From contig JAEWHG010000120.1 of the NCBI GenBank assembly GCA_023387935.1, forward strand, positions 1 to 17,009: DNA of 17,009 nucleotides. Direction: 5' to 3'. Shown one piece after another: positions 7,950-14,095 of the stretch. The translations under genes and the position numbers were made by a program. Below the pieces are notes generated by a model, which saw only the letters and a list, made by a program, of their open reading frames with translations, was not told the origin of the DNA and did no database searches. Every line of letters starts with the position of its first letter. Position 1 is the first letter of the stretch. This DNA is from Bacillota bacterium (GTDB lineage: Bacteria > Bacillota > Clostridia > Peptostreptococcales > Natronincolaceae).

Positions 7950-8180
7950 ATGGAAAACAAAAAAATTAGTATTGAATACTGTACTAGCTGAGGTTATGTT
8001 TCAAAAGCCATGGAGTTGGCTGAAAATCTTTTAGTCAAGTATAAGAACAATATATCATCACTTATAATAATTCCTTCATCAGGTGGTGTTTTTGAAGTTA
8101 AATCAGATGATAAATTGATTTTTTCAAAAAAAGAATTAAATCGTTTCCCTGAAATAGAAGAAATATACGAAAAACTTTAG
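7950..8180 (+). CDS. Selenoprotein W-like protein (SelT/SelW/SelH, Rdx family) with in-frame UGA
   Basis: A 76-codon gene read through a TGA at 7989-7991 (residue 14), which must be selenocysteine. The start ATG has GGGAGGG 8 bases upstream. The N-terminus IEYCTSUGYVSKA carries the CxxU redox motif of the SelW/Rdx thioredoxin-like fold. The next part contains IPSSGGVFEV and DKLIFSKK, matching the FEV....LI.SKK block of SelW, then RFPE and a final helix. Frame and similarity continue unbroken on both sides of the TGA, which argues against a true stop or a pseudogene. A SECIS-like hairpin follows the UGA (separate entry). Read as a stop, the TGA leaves a 13-residue peptide, so ordinary gene callers would miss it. 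SelW proteins are small cytosolic thiol/selenol redox proteins; the partner here is unknown. It is divergent from gap and ends in a shared terminator. Confidence 0.9.
7999..8025 (+). promoter_or_regulatory. Bacterial SECIS-like hairpin
   Basis: Upper stem AGCCA / TGGCT (8006-8010 with 8017-8021) with a 6-base loop TGGAGT whose second and third bases are G. A lower stem TTTC / GAAA (7999-8002 with 8022-8025) follows across a 3-base bulge. The loop begins 19 bases after the UGA. This fits the bacterial SECIS pattern: a hairpin inside the coding region just 3' of UGA, with a small apical loop having an early G. Confidence 0.78.
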
Positions 8181-8187
8181 TATTAGA

Positions 8188-8211
8188 AAAGAGCAGCCTC
8201 GGCTGCTCTTT
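8188..8211. terminator. Bidirectional terminator between the SelW-like and radical SAM genes
   Basis: A 10-bp stem AAAGAGCAGC / GCTGCTCTTT with loop CTCG, starting 8 bases after the selenoprotein stop, with T-runs outward on both strands. It serves the convergent genes on either side. Confidence 0.9.
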
Positions 8212-8234
8212 CTATTGTCTTAAATTATAAAATA

Positions 8235-9182
8235 TTATTTTAAAGCTTTTCCGCCTAAATAATTAGCTTTTTTCCCTTGATATCTTCCATCTCTAGCCAT
8301 TTCTTCATGGATTTCATCTCTAATCTTCCACCAGCTCATATTCCAATTAACAAATAAACTTTTTTCTTTTGGTGCTCTACCTATTAACCGCTGCACAACT
8401 ATATCTGGTGATAAATACTCTAAAAAGGTTATTACCCTTTCCTTATATTCTTCCACAGGAATAATATCGATTGCTCCAGCCTTGTATTGTTCTCCCATAG
8501 TTGTATCTTCCATTACATACAAAGCATGTAGCTTAACTTGATCTATTTTAAGAGCAGACATAATCTTAGCATTTTCAATTACATCATCCATATTATCCCA
8601 AGGTAAATTAAGTATTAAATGTGTGCATATATTAAAACCGTATTTTTTAATATTTAAAACAGCATCTAAATACTCACCTAAGGTGTGTCCCCTATTTATC
8701 TTTTTTAAGCTATGATAGTTCACACTTTGAAGCCCTAGCTCTATAGATATTTCCATACCTGTTCTTTTTTTAAAATCACTTAAAAATTCTAGATATTCAT
8801 CTTTTATACAGTCCGGCCTTGTTGAAATAGCAATTTCTATAATATCATCCATTACTGCTTCTTCTACATACTTTTTAAAGGATTCAATAGGCATATATGT
8901 ATTTGAAAAGTTTTGAAAGTACGCAATGTATTTTTTAGCATTATATTTTTTCCTTATATGCTCTCTAGGTCTGGTTAATTGATCTTTTACTGGAAATTCG
9001 TTAGATAGACTTTCAAACACAGTGCCTCCCTCAACACAAAATGTGCATCCACCGTTTCCTAGCTTTCCATCCCTATTCGGACAGGTTAGAGGCAAATTAA
9101 CTGGAAGCTTGTACACTTTTTCTCCATATTTATCAATTAAATACTGTGAATAAGTTCTATATTGAAGTTGATTTTTATCCAT
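8235..9182 (-). CDS. Radical SAM protein, TIGR01212/YhcC family
   Basis: Predicted radical S-adenosylmethionine enzyme of 315 residues. The cluster-binding cysteines follow the family-specific spacing C-x11-C-x2-C (C34, C46, C49, within CPNRDGKLGNGGCTFC) rather than the common CxxxCxxC. Downstream blocks such as STRPDCI, IELGLQS and HLILNLPWD fit the Elp3-like radical SAM barrel, and the conserved C-terminal part contains APKEK. Substrate not established in my knowledge; a tRNA- or nucleic-acid-related role is sometimes assumed from Elp3 similarity. The ATG at 9182 is preceded by AAGGAG. The gene appears to be a single unit with its own promoter region upstream. Confidence 0.9.
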   Translation of the reverse strand: MDKNQLQYRTYSQYLIDKYGEKVYKLPVNLPLTCPNRDGKLGNGGCTFCVEGGTVFESLSNEFPVKDQLTRPREHIRKKYNAKKYIAYFQNFSNTYMPIESFKKYVEEAVMDDIIEIAISTRPDCIKDEYLEFLSDFKKRTGMEISIELGLQSVNYHSLKKINRGHTLGEYLDAVLNIKKYGFNICTHLILNLPWDNMDDVIENAKIMSALKIDQVKLHALYVMEDTTMGEQYKAGAIDIIPVEEYKERVITFLEYLSPDIVVQRLIGRAPKEKSLFVNWNMSWWKIRDEIHEEMARDGRYQGKKANYLGGKALK

Positions 9183-9211
9183 TATTTATTCTCCTTATTA
9201 ACATTCAAAAT

Positions 9212-9239
9212 ATTATACTAGTCTCTACTATTAATAGTA
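9212..9239 (-). promoter_or_regulatory. Promoter -10 with palindrome over the -35 region (radical SAM gene)
   Basis: On the minus strand, a perfect TATAAT (9217-9212) lies about 30 bp before the start codon. The -35 position is poor in consensus but overlaps a perfect 14-bp palindrome TACTATTAATAGTA (9226-9239), which could be a regulator site. Nothing else is recognised between 9183 and 9310. Confidence 0.45.
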
Positions 9240-9314
9240 TTTTGTCCAATTATATCATTTTAACGTTATTATTTATTAGCATAATCTATTTCATTGTTAT
9301 GTAGCAGTAAATAT

Positions 9315-9348
9315 AATAGAGATTTCTATTTTCATAGAAACCTCTATT
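9315..9348 (-). terminator. Terminator after the universal stress gene
   Basis: Stem AATAGAG-A-TTTCTA against TAGAAA-C-CTCTATT (9315-9328 with 9335-9348). The single A/C mismatch on the + strand becomes a G-U pair in minus-strand RNA, so the 14-bp stem is complete only for transcripts coming from the gene at 9364-9753. Confidence 0.7.
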
Positions 9349-9363
9349 TTCTAAAACAATAAT

Positions 9364-9753
9364 TTATAATGTTGAAACTACACTTATTTCAACATTATTT
9401 TTTAGTTTTTTAGTTAATTTATATATTATATTATTATCGTCGGAAGAATCTGGGGATTCACCTAATACAATAATATTAATATCATTTTTCTCACAAAAAT
9501 CAACAATCGTCTTAACAACCTCTGTTGACCTTAACACTGTCATATCTGCCCCTACTGCCTTTGAAATTTCAAATAAATAATCTAAGGCTTCTCCTTCCTT
9601 TGAGTTACCTAAAAAGTTCCAACCCGTAGGCGCTACATGCACAACGAAAAGATTTCCTCCTTTTTGATCTTTGATTTTAACCCCAGATTGGATTAACCTT
9701 TCACAAGTCCTTTGTTTTGTTACACAAACCATTATGTTATTTTGACTGTTCAC
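9364..9753 (-). CDS. Stand-alone KdpD-like universal stress protein domain
   Basis: A 129-residue protein resembling the Usp domain found inside the KdpD potassium-sensor kinase. MVCVTKQRTCERLIQSG near the N-terminus matches the KdpD-type V.V...P.SERLIR.G start, NLFVVHVAP is the second strand, and IIVLGES the fourth. The classic ATP-binding GxxGx9GS motif of UspA is not evident. There is no kinase domain and no Kdp gene in the neighbourhood. The start is GTG at 9753 with AAGGGGG 8 bases upstream; an in-frame ATG seven codons later is the alternative. It may report osmotic, potassium or nucleotide status, but no function can be assigned from sequence alone. Confidence 0.75.
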   Translation of the reverse strand: MNSQNNIMVCVTKQRTCERLIQSGVKIKDQKGGNLFVVHVAPTGWNFLGNSKEGEALDYLFEISKAVGADMTVLRSTEVVKTIVDFCEKNDINIIVLGESPDSSDDNNIIYKLTKKLKNNVEISVVSTL

Positions 9754-9892
9754 ATCCTGGGCCCCCTTCTACTCCACACAATTATTATTAAAAATTTCTT
9801 TAGTGCCCTTTAGCATTCCCTATACATTATACTACACTTTTATTTAAATTTCCTCTCTATTTAATATGTAGTTTATATATGGCATTACGCAA

Positions 9893-10243
9893 TTATTTTT
9901 CTATTAGCTTAAAGGATACACTGTATTCTTCTTGTTTAATAATTATTTCATAATCCGAATAATCAAGATCAAAATTAAGCAAATGGGATAGAAGGTCTAT
10001 ATTTTTTAGAAAATGTACACTGCATATATTATTATCTTTAGCAGTATTAAATCTAATCACTATACTTTTAACCTGGGACAATTGAATTCTTGACATTTTT
10101 TCAGTATCAATAAATGGCAAATGTAGATTTACAGTTCTATATTCTATTGGAATGAACAGGTCAATATCGCCATTTTCATCCTCCTGCCTTATTTCTCTAA
10201 TTTCAAAATCACTTTGTAAAACAAATTTATCTTTTCGATACAT
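9893..10243 (-). CDS. Hypothetical protein
   Basis: I do not recognise this protein. It has 116 residues from ATG 10243 (GTGAG 7 bases upstream), or 120 from an in-frame GTG at 10255 that lacks a ribosome site. It has no signal peptide, membrane segment or Cys/His cluster. It is rich in charged residues, with an alternating strand-like pattern (EYRTVNLHLPFID, SIVIRFNT, YEIIIKQEEYSVSFKLIEK) suggesting a small mostly beta fold. Base composition and strand match the neighbours, so it is probably a real gene. It lies downstream of the 2-hydroxyacid dehydrogenase gene on the same strand, about 65 bp away, so co-transcription is possible. Confidence 0.65.
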   Translation of the reverse strand: MYRKDKFVLQSDFEIREIRQEDENGDIDLFIPIEYRTVNLHLPFIDTEKMSRIQLSQVKSIVIRFNTAKDNNICSVHFLKNIDLLSHLLNFDLDYSDYEIIIKQEEYSVSFKLIEK

Positions 10244-10309
10244 AAGTACTCTCACTTTCTTATACGTTGTATTTCAATTTTAAAGGTTCTCTGAACTAAA
10301 TCTTGATTC

Positions 10310-11251
10310 TTAATATCCTCTTTTCAAATTAACTATGTTAAAAAGTTCTTCTCCTTTTATATATCTCTCCATATTTTTATATATAATTTGGAATCTTCTT
10401 TCATCCTTCATTTCAGAAACCCAAGAATTATGAGGTGTAACAATTACGTTTTCCATATTCCATAAAGGATGATCTACTTTTAAAGGCTCTTCTTCAAATA
10501 CGTCCAAAGCTGCGCCCAATAAATTTCCTTGCTTTAGGTGATCTATTAAATCTTCTTCATTTATAATACTTCCTCTAGAAATATTAACAAGAACTGCATC
10601 TTTTTTCATTTTATTTAATCTTTCACGATTTATCAAATGATGAGTTTTTTCAGTATATGGTATAGTTAAAACAACTACATCACTAATACCTAATATTTCA
10701 TCTAAATTATCCATGGAATAACATTTATTAAAATAATTAGTTTCTGTTCCTTTTGTATTTATACCAAATATATTTGTGCCAAAGCCTTGTAATCTTTTAG
10801 CAGCTTCTATGGCAATGCTTCCAGTTCCGACAAAGGTTATGTTTTTCCCATATAGCTCTAAAAGCTTAGTGTTTATTTTCCATTTTCTATCTTTTTGTTG
10901 ACTATATAACTGCATGCTTTTTTTATATATTTCCAGAACCTTAAGTACAATCCATTCGCCTATTGGAATACTGTATCCCCCTTTATTATTAGTCAAAATA
11001 ATATTGTTTTCTAACAGTATATCAGTAGGAACCTGATCCACTCCTATACTGGAAAGTTGAATCCATTTAAGATTTTTCATCTTGCTAATATCTAATGTAG
11101 AGAAAGGATTGTAGCATGACAAAACCTCTACATCCTCTATATCTTTATTATATGAAATATCATTTTCTTTCATTTCAATAATTTCATAGCCTAATCTTCT
11201 AATTAAATCCATATTTTCCTGTCCATAATTATAAGTAAATAATGCTTTCAT
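10310..11251 (-). CDS. D-isomer-specific 2-hydroxyacid dehydrogenase
   Basis: NAD(P)-dependent oxidoreductase of the D-2-hydroxyacid dehydrogenase (phosphoglycerate-dehydrogenase-like) family, 313 residues. The catalytic triad is present: Arg226 (NISRGSIIN), Glu255 (DVFEEEPL) and His274 (TPHNSW). The nucleotide-binding loop is VGTGSIA (141-147); the third glycine of GxGxxG is replaced by Ala147. Substrate is not predictable; known members act on 2-keto acids, glyoxylate, hydroxypyruvate or 3-phosphoglycerate. No serC or serB gene is adjacent, and the short length without an ACT domain argues against a housekeeping serine-pathway SerA. The ATG at 11251 has AGGAGTGG upstream. It lies after the prfC 3' region and terminator on the same strand. 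Confidence 0.88.
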   Translation of the reverse strand: MKALFTYNYGQENMDLIRRLGYEIIEMKENDISYNKDIEDVEVLSCYNPFSTLDISKMKNLKWIQLSSIGVDQVPTDILLENNIILTNNKGGYSIPIGEWIVLKVLEIYKKSMQLYSQQKDRKWKINTKLLELYGKNITFVGTGSIAIEAAKRLQGFGTNIFGINTKGTETNYFNKCYSMDNLDEILGISDVVVLTIPYTEKTHHLINRERLNKMKKDAVLVNISRGSIINEEDLIDHLKQGNLLGAALDVFEEEPLKVDHPLWNMENVIVTPHNSWVSEMKDERRFQIIYKNMERYIKGEELFNIVNLKRGY

Positions 11252-11351
11252 ATAGCCACTCCTATTCTAGTTTTAAATTTCCATCCTTCATAAATTATAT
11301 AACCAAAACGAAGAAAACTAAACTACAGAAATATTACTAAGATAAATACAA

Positions 11352-11382
11352 AAAGATGCAAAACACTAGGTTCTGCACCTTT
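11352..11382 (-). terminator. Terminator at the end of the prfC 3' region
   Basis: A 13-base-pair stem (11352-11364 with 11370-11382) with loop ACTAG/CTAGT. Both + strand mismatches (A/C) are G-U pairs in minus-strand RNA, and the minus strand continues into a T-rich run. It therefore acts on transcripts from the prfC side. Confidence 0.75.
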
Positions 11383-11420
11383 ATACTATAGGTTATTACA
11401 AAATATTATTTTATCCCATA

Positions 11421-11522
11421 GCTAAGAATTCTAAGACCCCTCTTCTATAAGAGGAAGTACTATTCTACAGCACTTAGAGCCATAATACTTAGCATTTAGA
11501 TGAAGTTAAAACGCCATCTAAA
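11421..11522 (-). ncRNA. Candidate structured RNA (or structured prfC 3' UTR)
   Basis: Four helices lie between the prfC stop and the terminator. A hairpin TTTAGATG / CATCTAAA is at 11495-11522. A closing stem GCTAAG / CTTAGC (11421-11426 with 11488-11493) encloses two hairpins: CCTCTT / AAGAGG (11439-11454, loop of 4) and a 9-bp stem at 11455-11463 / 11467-11475. In the last stem two + strand A/C mismatches become G-U pairs in minus-strand RNA, which assigns the structure to the minus strand. No promoter was found, so it may be only a 3' UTR. No known RNA family recognised. Confidence 0.35.
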
Positions 11523-11529
11523 CTGAGTC

Positions 11530-13125
11530 TTATATTATAGATATTTCCTTTAATACAGCATTCGGATTACGCTCTGCAACTCTTTGAATTGACCATTCAT
11601 TTTGGAATAATAGTACTGGCCTTTCTTCATCGTCCTGTACAATTAAGGTATCAGTTGTTGTTTTGAATGCATCAGCATCAAAGTTCTTCATTTCTACCCA
11701 ACGAATGTATCTGTAAGGTAATTGCTGCATTTTAATTTCTACTCCATATTCGTTTTGAAGACGGAATTCTAGAACTTCAAACTGAAGTACTCCTACTACG
11801 CCTATTATTAGTTCTTCAGTTCCAATATATAATTGTTTAAATACTTGAATTGCACCTTCTTCAGCTAGCTGTGTAATTCCCTTTAAAAACTGCTTTCTTT
11901 TCATAGAATCCTTCGCATATATTTTAGCAAAATGCTCAGATGCAAACATAGGAATCCCACCATATTCTGTCTTAGAGTTATCCTGACATAAGGTATCTCC
12001 AATATTGAATATTCCAGGATCGTGAACACCTATAATATCTCCAGGATATGCTTTTTCTACTACCACTCTATCCTGAGCTAAAAATTGTTGCGGTTGAGAT
12101 AGTCTTACTTTTTTATTTACTCTTACATGATTAACCTCCATGCCCTTTTCAAATTCACCTGAGCAAATACGGATAAAAGCAATACGGTCACGATGAGCCG
12201 GATTCATATTCGCTTGAATTTTAAACACAAAACCTGTAAAGTTTTCTGATTCTGGAGCAATTTCTCCATTATTACTCATTCTACCAGACGGAGGAGTTGT
12301 CATTTTTAAGAAATATTCTAGAAATGGTTTTACTCCAAAAGTAGTCATAGCACTACCGAAGAACATAGGTGTTAACTCACCTTTTAGAATCTTATTTAGA
12401 TCATATTCATCTCCTGCCATATCTAAGAGTTCGATCTCATCCATTAATTGTTTATGGAAATCTGGTCCTAATAAATCTCTAAAAACAGAGTCTGCTATAT
12501 CTCCAGATGTTGATTCTACAATACTCTGACCATGGTTTTTTTCATGAAATAATTCGATTTGTTGTTTTTGACGATCAAATACGCCCTTAAAGTTACCATC
12601 TGTTCCAATTGGCCAGTTCATAGGATACGATCTTATACCTAATACTTTTTCAATTTCCTCCATAAGCTCAAAAGGATCTTTACCTGCACGGTCTAGCTTA
12701 TTTATAAATGTAAAAATAGGTATGCCTCTCATTTTACATACTTCAAATAGCTTTTTAGTTTGGGGCTCCACACCTTTAGCACAGTCAATTACCATCACTG
12801 CGCTGTCCGCTGCCATTAGTGTACGATAAGTATCCTCACTAAAGTCTTGGTGACCTGGAGTGTCTAATATATTAACACAATAGTTGTTATATTCAAATTG
12901 GAGCACACTGGAAGTAACAGAAATACCCCTTTGTTTTTCTATTTCCATCCAGTCAGATACTGCATGCTTCTGCGCTCTTCTTGCTTTTACGGACCCAGCT
13001 AAACGAATAGCACCTCCATAAAGTAGAAGTTTTTCTGTTAATGTTGTTTTTCCTGCATCTGGATGAGATATAATTGCAAAGGTTCTTCTTCTATTAACTT
13101 CATTTAAAAAAGATGTGTTGGCCAT
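11530..13125 (-). CDS. prfC: Peptide chain release factor 3 (RF3)
   Basis: Translational GTPase that releases RF1/RF2 from the ribosome after termination. It is full length at 531 residues. The G1 motif SHPDAGKTTLTEK is near 20-32, then the switch/G2 region around RGISVTSS, G3 DTPGHQDFSED and G4 NKLDRAGKDP. The C-terminal RF3 domains include the conserved GVLQFEVLEFRLQNEYGVE block. The ATG at 13125 has GAGG 8 bases upstream. It stands as a single transcription unit with an unusually long leader of about 200 nt made of tandem repeats, and a structured 3' region with a terminator. RF3 is present in only part of the Firmicutes, so this is a useful lineage character. Confidence 0.97.
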   Translation of the reverse strand: MANTSFLNEVNRRRTFAIISHPDAGKTTLTEKLLLYGGAIRLAGSVKARRAQKHAVSDWMEIEKQRGISVTSSVLQFEYNNYCVNILDTPGHQDFSEDTYRTLMAADSAVMVIDCAKGVEPQTKKLFEVCKMRGIPIFTFINKLDRAGKDPFELMEEIEKVLGIRSYPMNWPIGTDGNFKGVFDRQKQQIELFHEKNHGQSIVESTSGDIADSVFRDLLGPDFHKQLMDEIELLDMAGDEYDLNKILKGELTPMFFGSAMTTFGVKPFLEYFLKMTTPPSGRMSNNGEIAPESENFTGFVFKIQANMNPAHRDRIAFIRICSGEFEKGMEVNHVRVNKKVRLSQPQQFLAQDRVVVEKAYPGDIIGVHDPGIFNIGDTLCQDNSKTEYGGIPMFASEHFAKIYAKDSMKRKQFLKGITQLAEEGAIQVFKQLYIGTEELIIGVVGVLQFEVLEFRLQNEYGVEIKMQQLPYRYIRWVEMKNFDADAFKTTTDTLIVQDDEERPVLLFQNEWSIQRVAERNPNAVLKEISII

Positions 13126-13170
13126 AATTGTTCCTCTTCTCTATATTCTAATTTGTTAGAATTCAATACT

Positions 13171-13339
13171 TTTTATTTTGAGCACTTGAAAATTAAAACA
13201 AAGCTTTAAATTGAGTGTGCTATAAAACTTGTGAGTGCATATGAATAAGTTTTATTTTAAGCACTTGAAATTTAAAGTGAAGCTTTAAATTGAGTGCGCT
13301 ATAAAACTTGTGAATGTATATGAACAAGTTTTATTTTAA
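13171..13339. repeat. Two 79-bp tandem repeats plus an 11-bp partial third copy in the prfC leader
   Basis: Copy 1 is 13171-13249 and copy 2 is 13250-13328, differing at 9 of 79 positions; a third copy begins at 13329 for 11 bases. Each unit carries an inverted repeat AAAACTTGT / ACAAGTTTT (13303-13311 with 13324-13332; the matching region of copy 1 has one mismatch). A second arm pair is AATTTAAA / TTTAAATT (13269-13276 with 13284-13291 in copy 2). Together with the promoter this fills the 13126-13399 gene-free stretch; no coding potential is seen. Confidence 0.9.
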
Positions 13340-13361
13340 CTTTTTATGTAGATAGTGTCAA
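13333..13361 (-). promoter_or_regulatory. Strong sigma-A promoter of prfC
   Basis: On the minus strand a perfect TTGACA (13361-13356), a 17-bp spacer and TAAAAT (13338-13333). The -10 lies within the partial third repeat copy, so transcription would start near 13326 and pass through both complete 79-bp repeats before reaching prfC. Confidence 0.78.
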
Positions 13362-13399
13362 TTATATATATCATTTATTTTCCTGGGAAATAAGATAAA

Positions 13400-13426
13400 A
13401 ACGATGGGGAAATTTCCCCCATCGTT
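13400..13426 (-). terminator. Terminator overlapping the stop of the ECF S-component gene
   Basis: A 10-bp GC-rich stem AACGATGGGG / CCCCATCGTT (13400-13409 with 13417-13426), loop of 7 bases, followed on the minus strand by TTTTTATC. The stem includes the TAA stop codon (13427-13425). Confidence 0.88.
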
Positions 13427-13961
13427 ATTTTAACACATATTGATGAAAATATTTAGTTTTTTTAAGTGCAATACCTATTGGTACAAATAGTATAGCTCCT
13501 ACAAAGCCTTGAACCAAATTTGCTGGTATGCTAGTTGCAGATACAATAAAGCTTCCTTTCATAATTCCTCCAGCAATAAAATATCCAAATACCATCCAGC
13601 TTGCTCCAAAGATTAATGCGATGCCATTTCTAAGGTTCAATAAACTTTCACTTTCTTGATCAGCAATAATTCCAATACCGTATCCCATTATGTATTTAAT
13701 AATAAGAGTTGGTATTACCCAATGTGTATATCCTAAAAGTAAGTCAGCCAAAGCAGAACCTAGTCCAGCAGCAATAGCGCCTTTTCTTTTGCCAAACATA
13801 ATAGCGGCTAGAAAAATCATACTGTCTCCTAAGTGAATGTATCCCTCTGTAGATATAATAGGGATTTTTATCATCATTGTGGACACAGCTACCAAAGCAG
13901 ATAGTAGACCTACCATAGCTATATCTTGTATTTTGTTAGTTTTTAAATTTTCATTTTTCAT
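13425..13961 (-). CDS. ECF transporter S component (substrate-binding membrane subunit)
   Basis: A 178-residue integral membrane protein with about five or six hydrophobic segments. It resembles the ECF-ribofla_trS type S components (PF07155 family). The block GYIHLGDSMIFLAAIMFG followed by GAIAAGLGSALADLLLGY and TLIIKYIMGYGIG is characteristic. Such proteins bind a vitamin or precursor and share an EcfA-EcfA'-EcfT energising module encoded elsewhere; none is in this window. The substrate is not predictable, and no TPP or FMN riboswitch is seen upstream. The frame runs to 14000, but the start is placed at ATG 13961, with AGGGGGA just upstream; the longer version adds a hydrophobic-rich tail without a ribosome site. 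It is a single-gene unit. Confidence 0.85.
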   Translation of the reverse strand: MKNENLKTNKIQDIAMVGLLSALVAVSTMMIKIPIISTEGYIHLGDSMIFLAAIMFGKRKGAIAAGLGSALADLLLGYTHWVIPTLIIKYIMGYGIGIIADQESESLLNLRNGIALIFGASWMVFGYFIAGGIMKGSFIVSATSIPANLVQGFVGAILFVPIGIALKKTKYFHQYVLK

Positions 13962-13982
13962 TTTGCATCCCCCTAGTAATAG

Positions 13983-14045
13983 TAAAGTGTATTGCTTCAT
14001 CGTTACACTTTGATTATACCATGGGAATAATTCTGTGTAAAGTGT
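13983..14045. promoter_or_regulatory. Promoter of the ECF S gene with three TAAAGTGT boxes
   Basis: On the minus strand TTTACA (14041-14036), 17 bp, TATAAT (14018-14013): a near-consensus promoter. An 8-bp motif TAAAGTGT (or the inverted AAAGTGTA) occurs at 13983-13990, 14004-14011 (inverted) and 14038-14045, overlapping the -35, the start region and the leader. This is a possible operator; the regulator is unknown. Confidence 0.6.
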
Positions 14046-14095
14046 GTATTTTAAAGGTTTTATTTATTTTTGTATCGATACATTTGTGTAAGTGT

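Noticed and set aside
7989..7991. The TGA in the SelW-like gene as a pseudogene mutation or sequencing error
   Set aside because: It falls exactly at the redox-motif position where the family carries Cys or Sec, is followed by a SECIS-like hairpin, and the rest of the gene is intact.
11352..11382. T-box or other tRNA-binding leader, because of GGTGCAGAACC
   Set aside because: The segment is simply one arm of a terminator stem, with no T-box specifier structure, and it lies after prfC rather than before an aminoacyl-tRNA or amino-acid gene.
13171..13339. CRISPR array
   Set aside because: Only two adjacent 79-bp copies, with no spacers and no cas genes.
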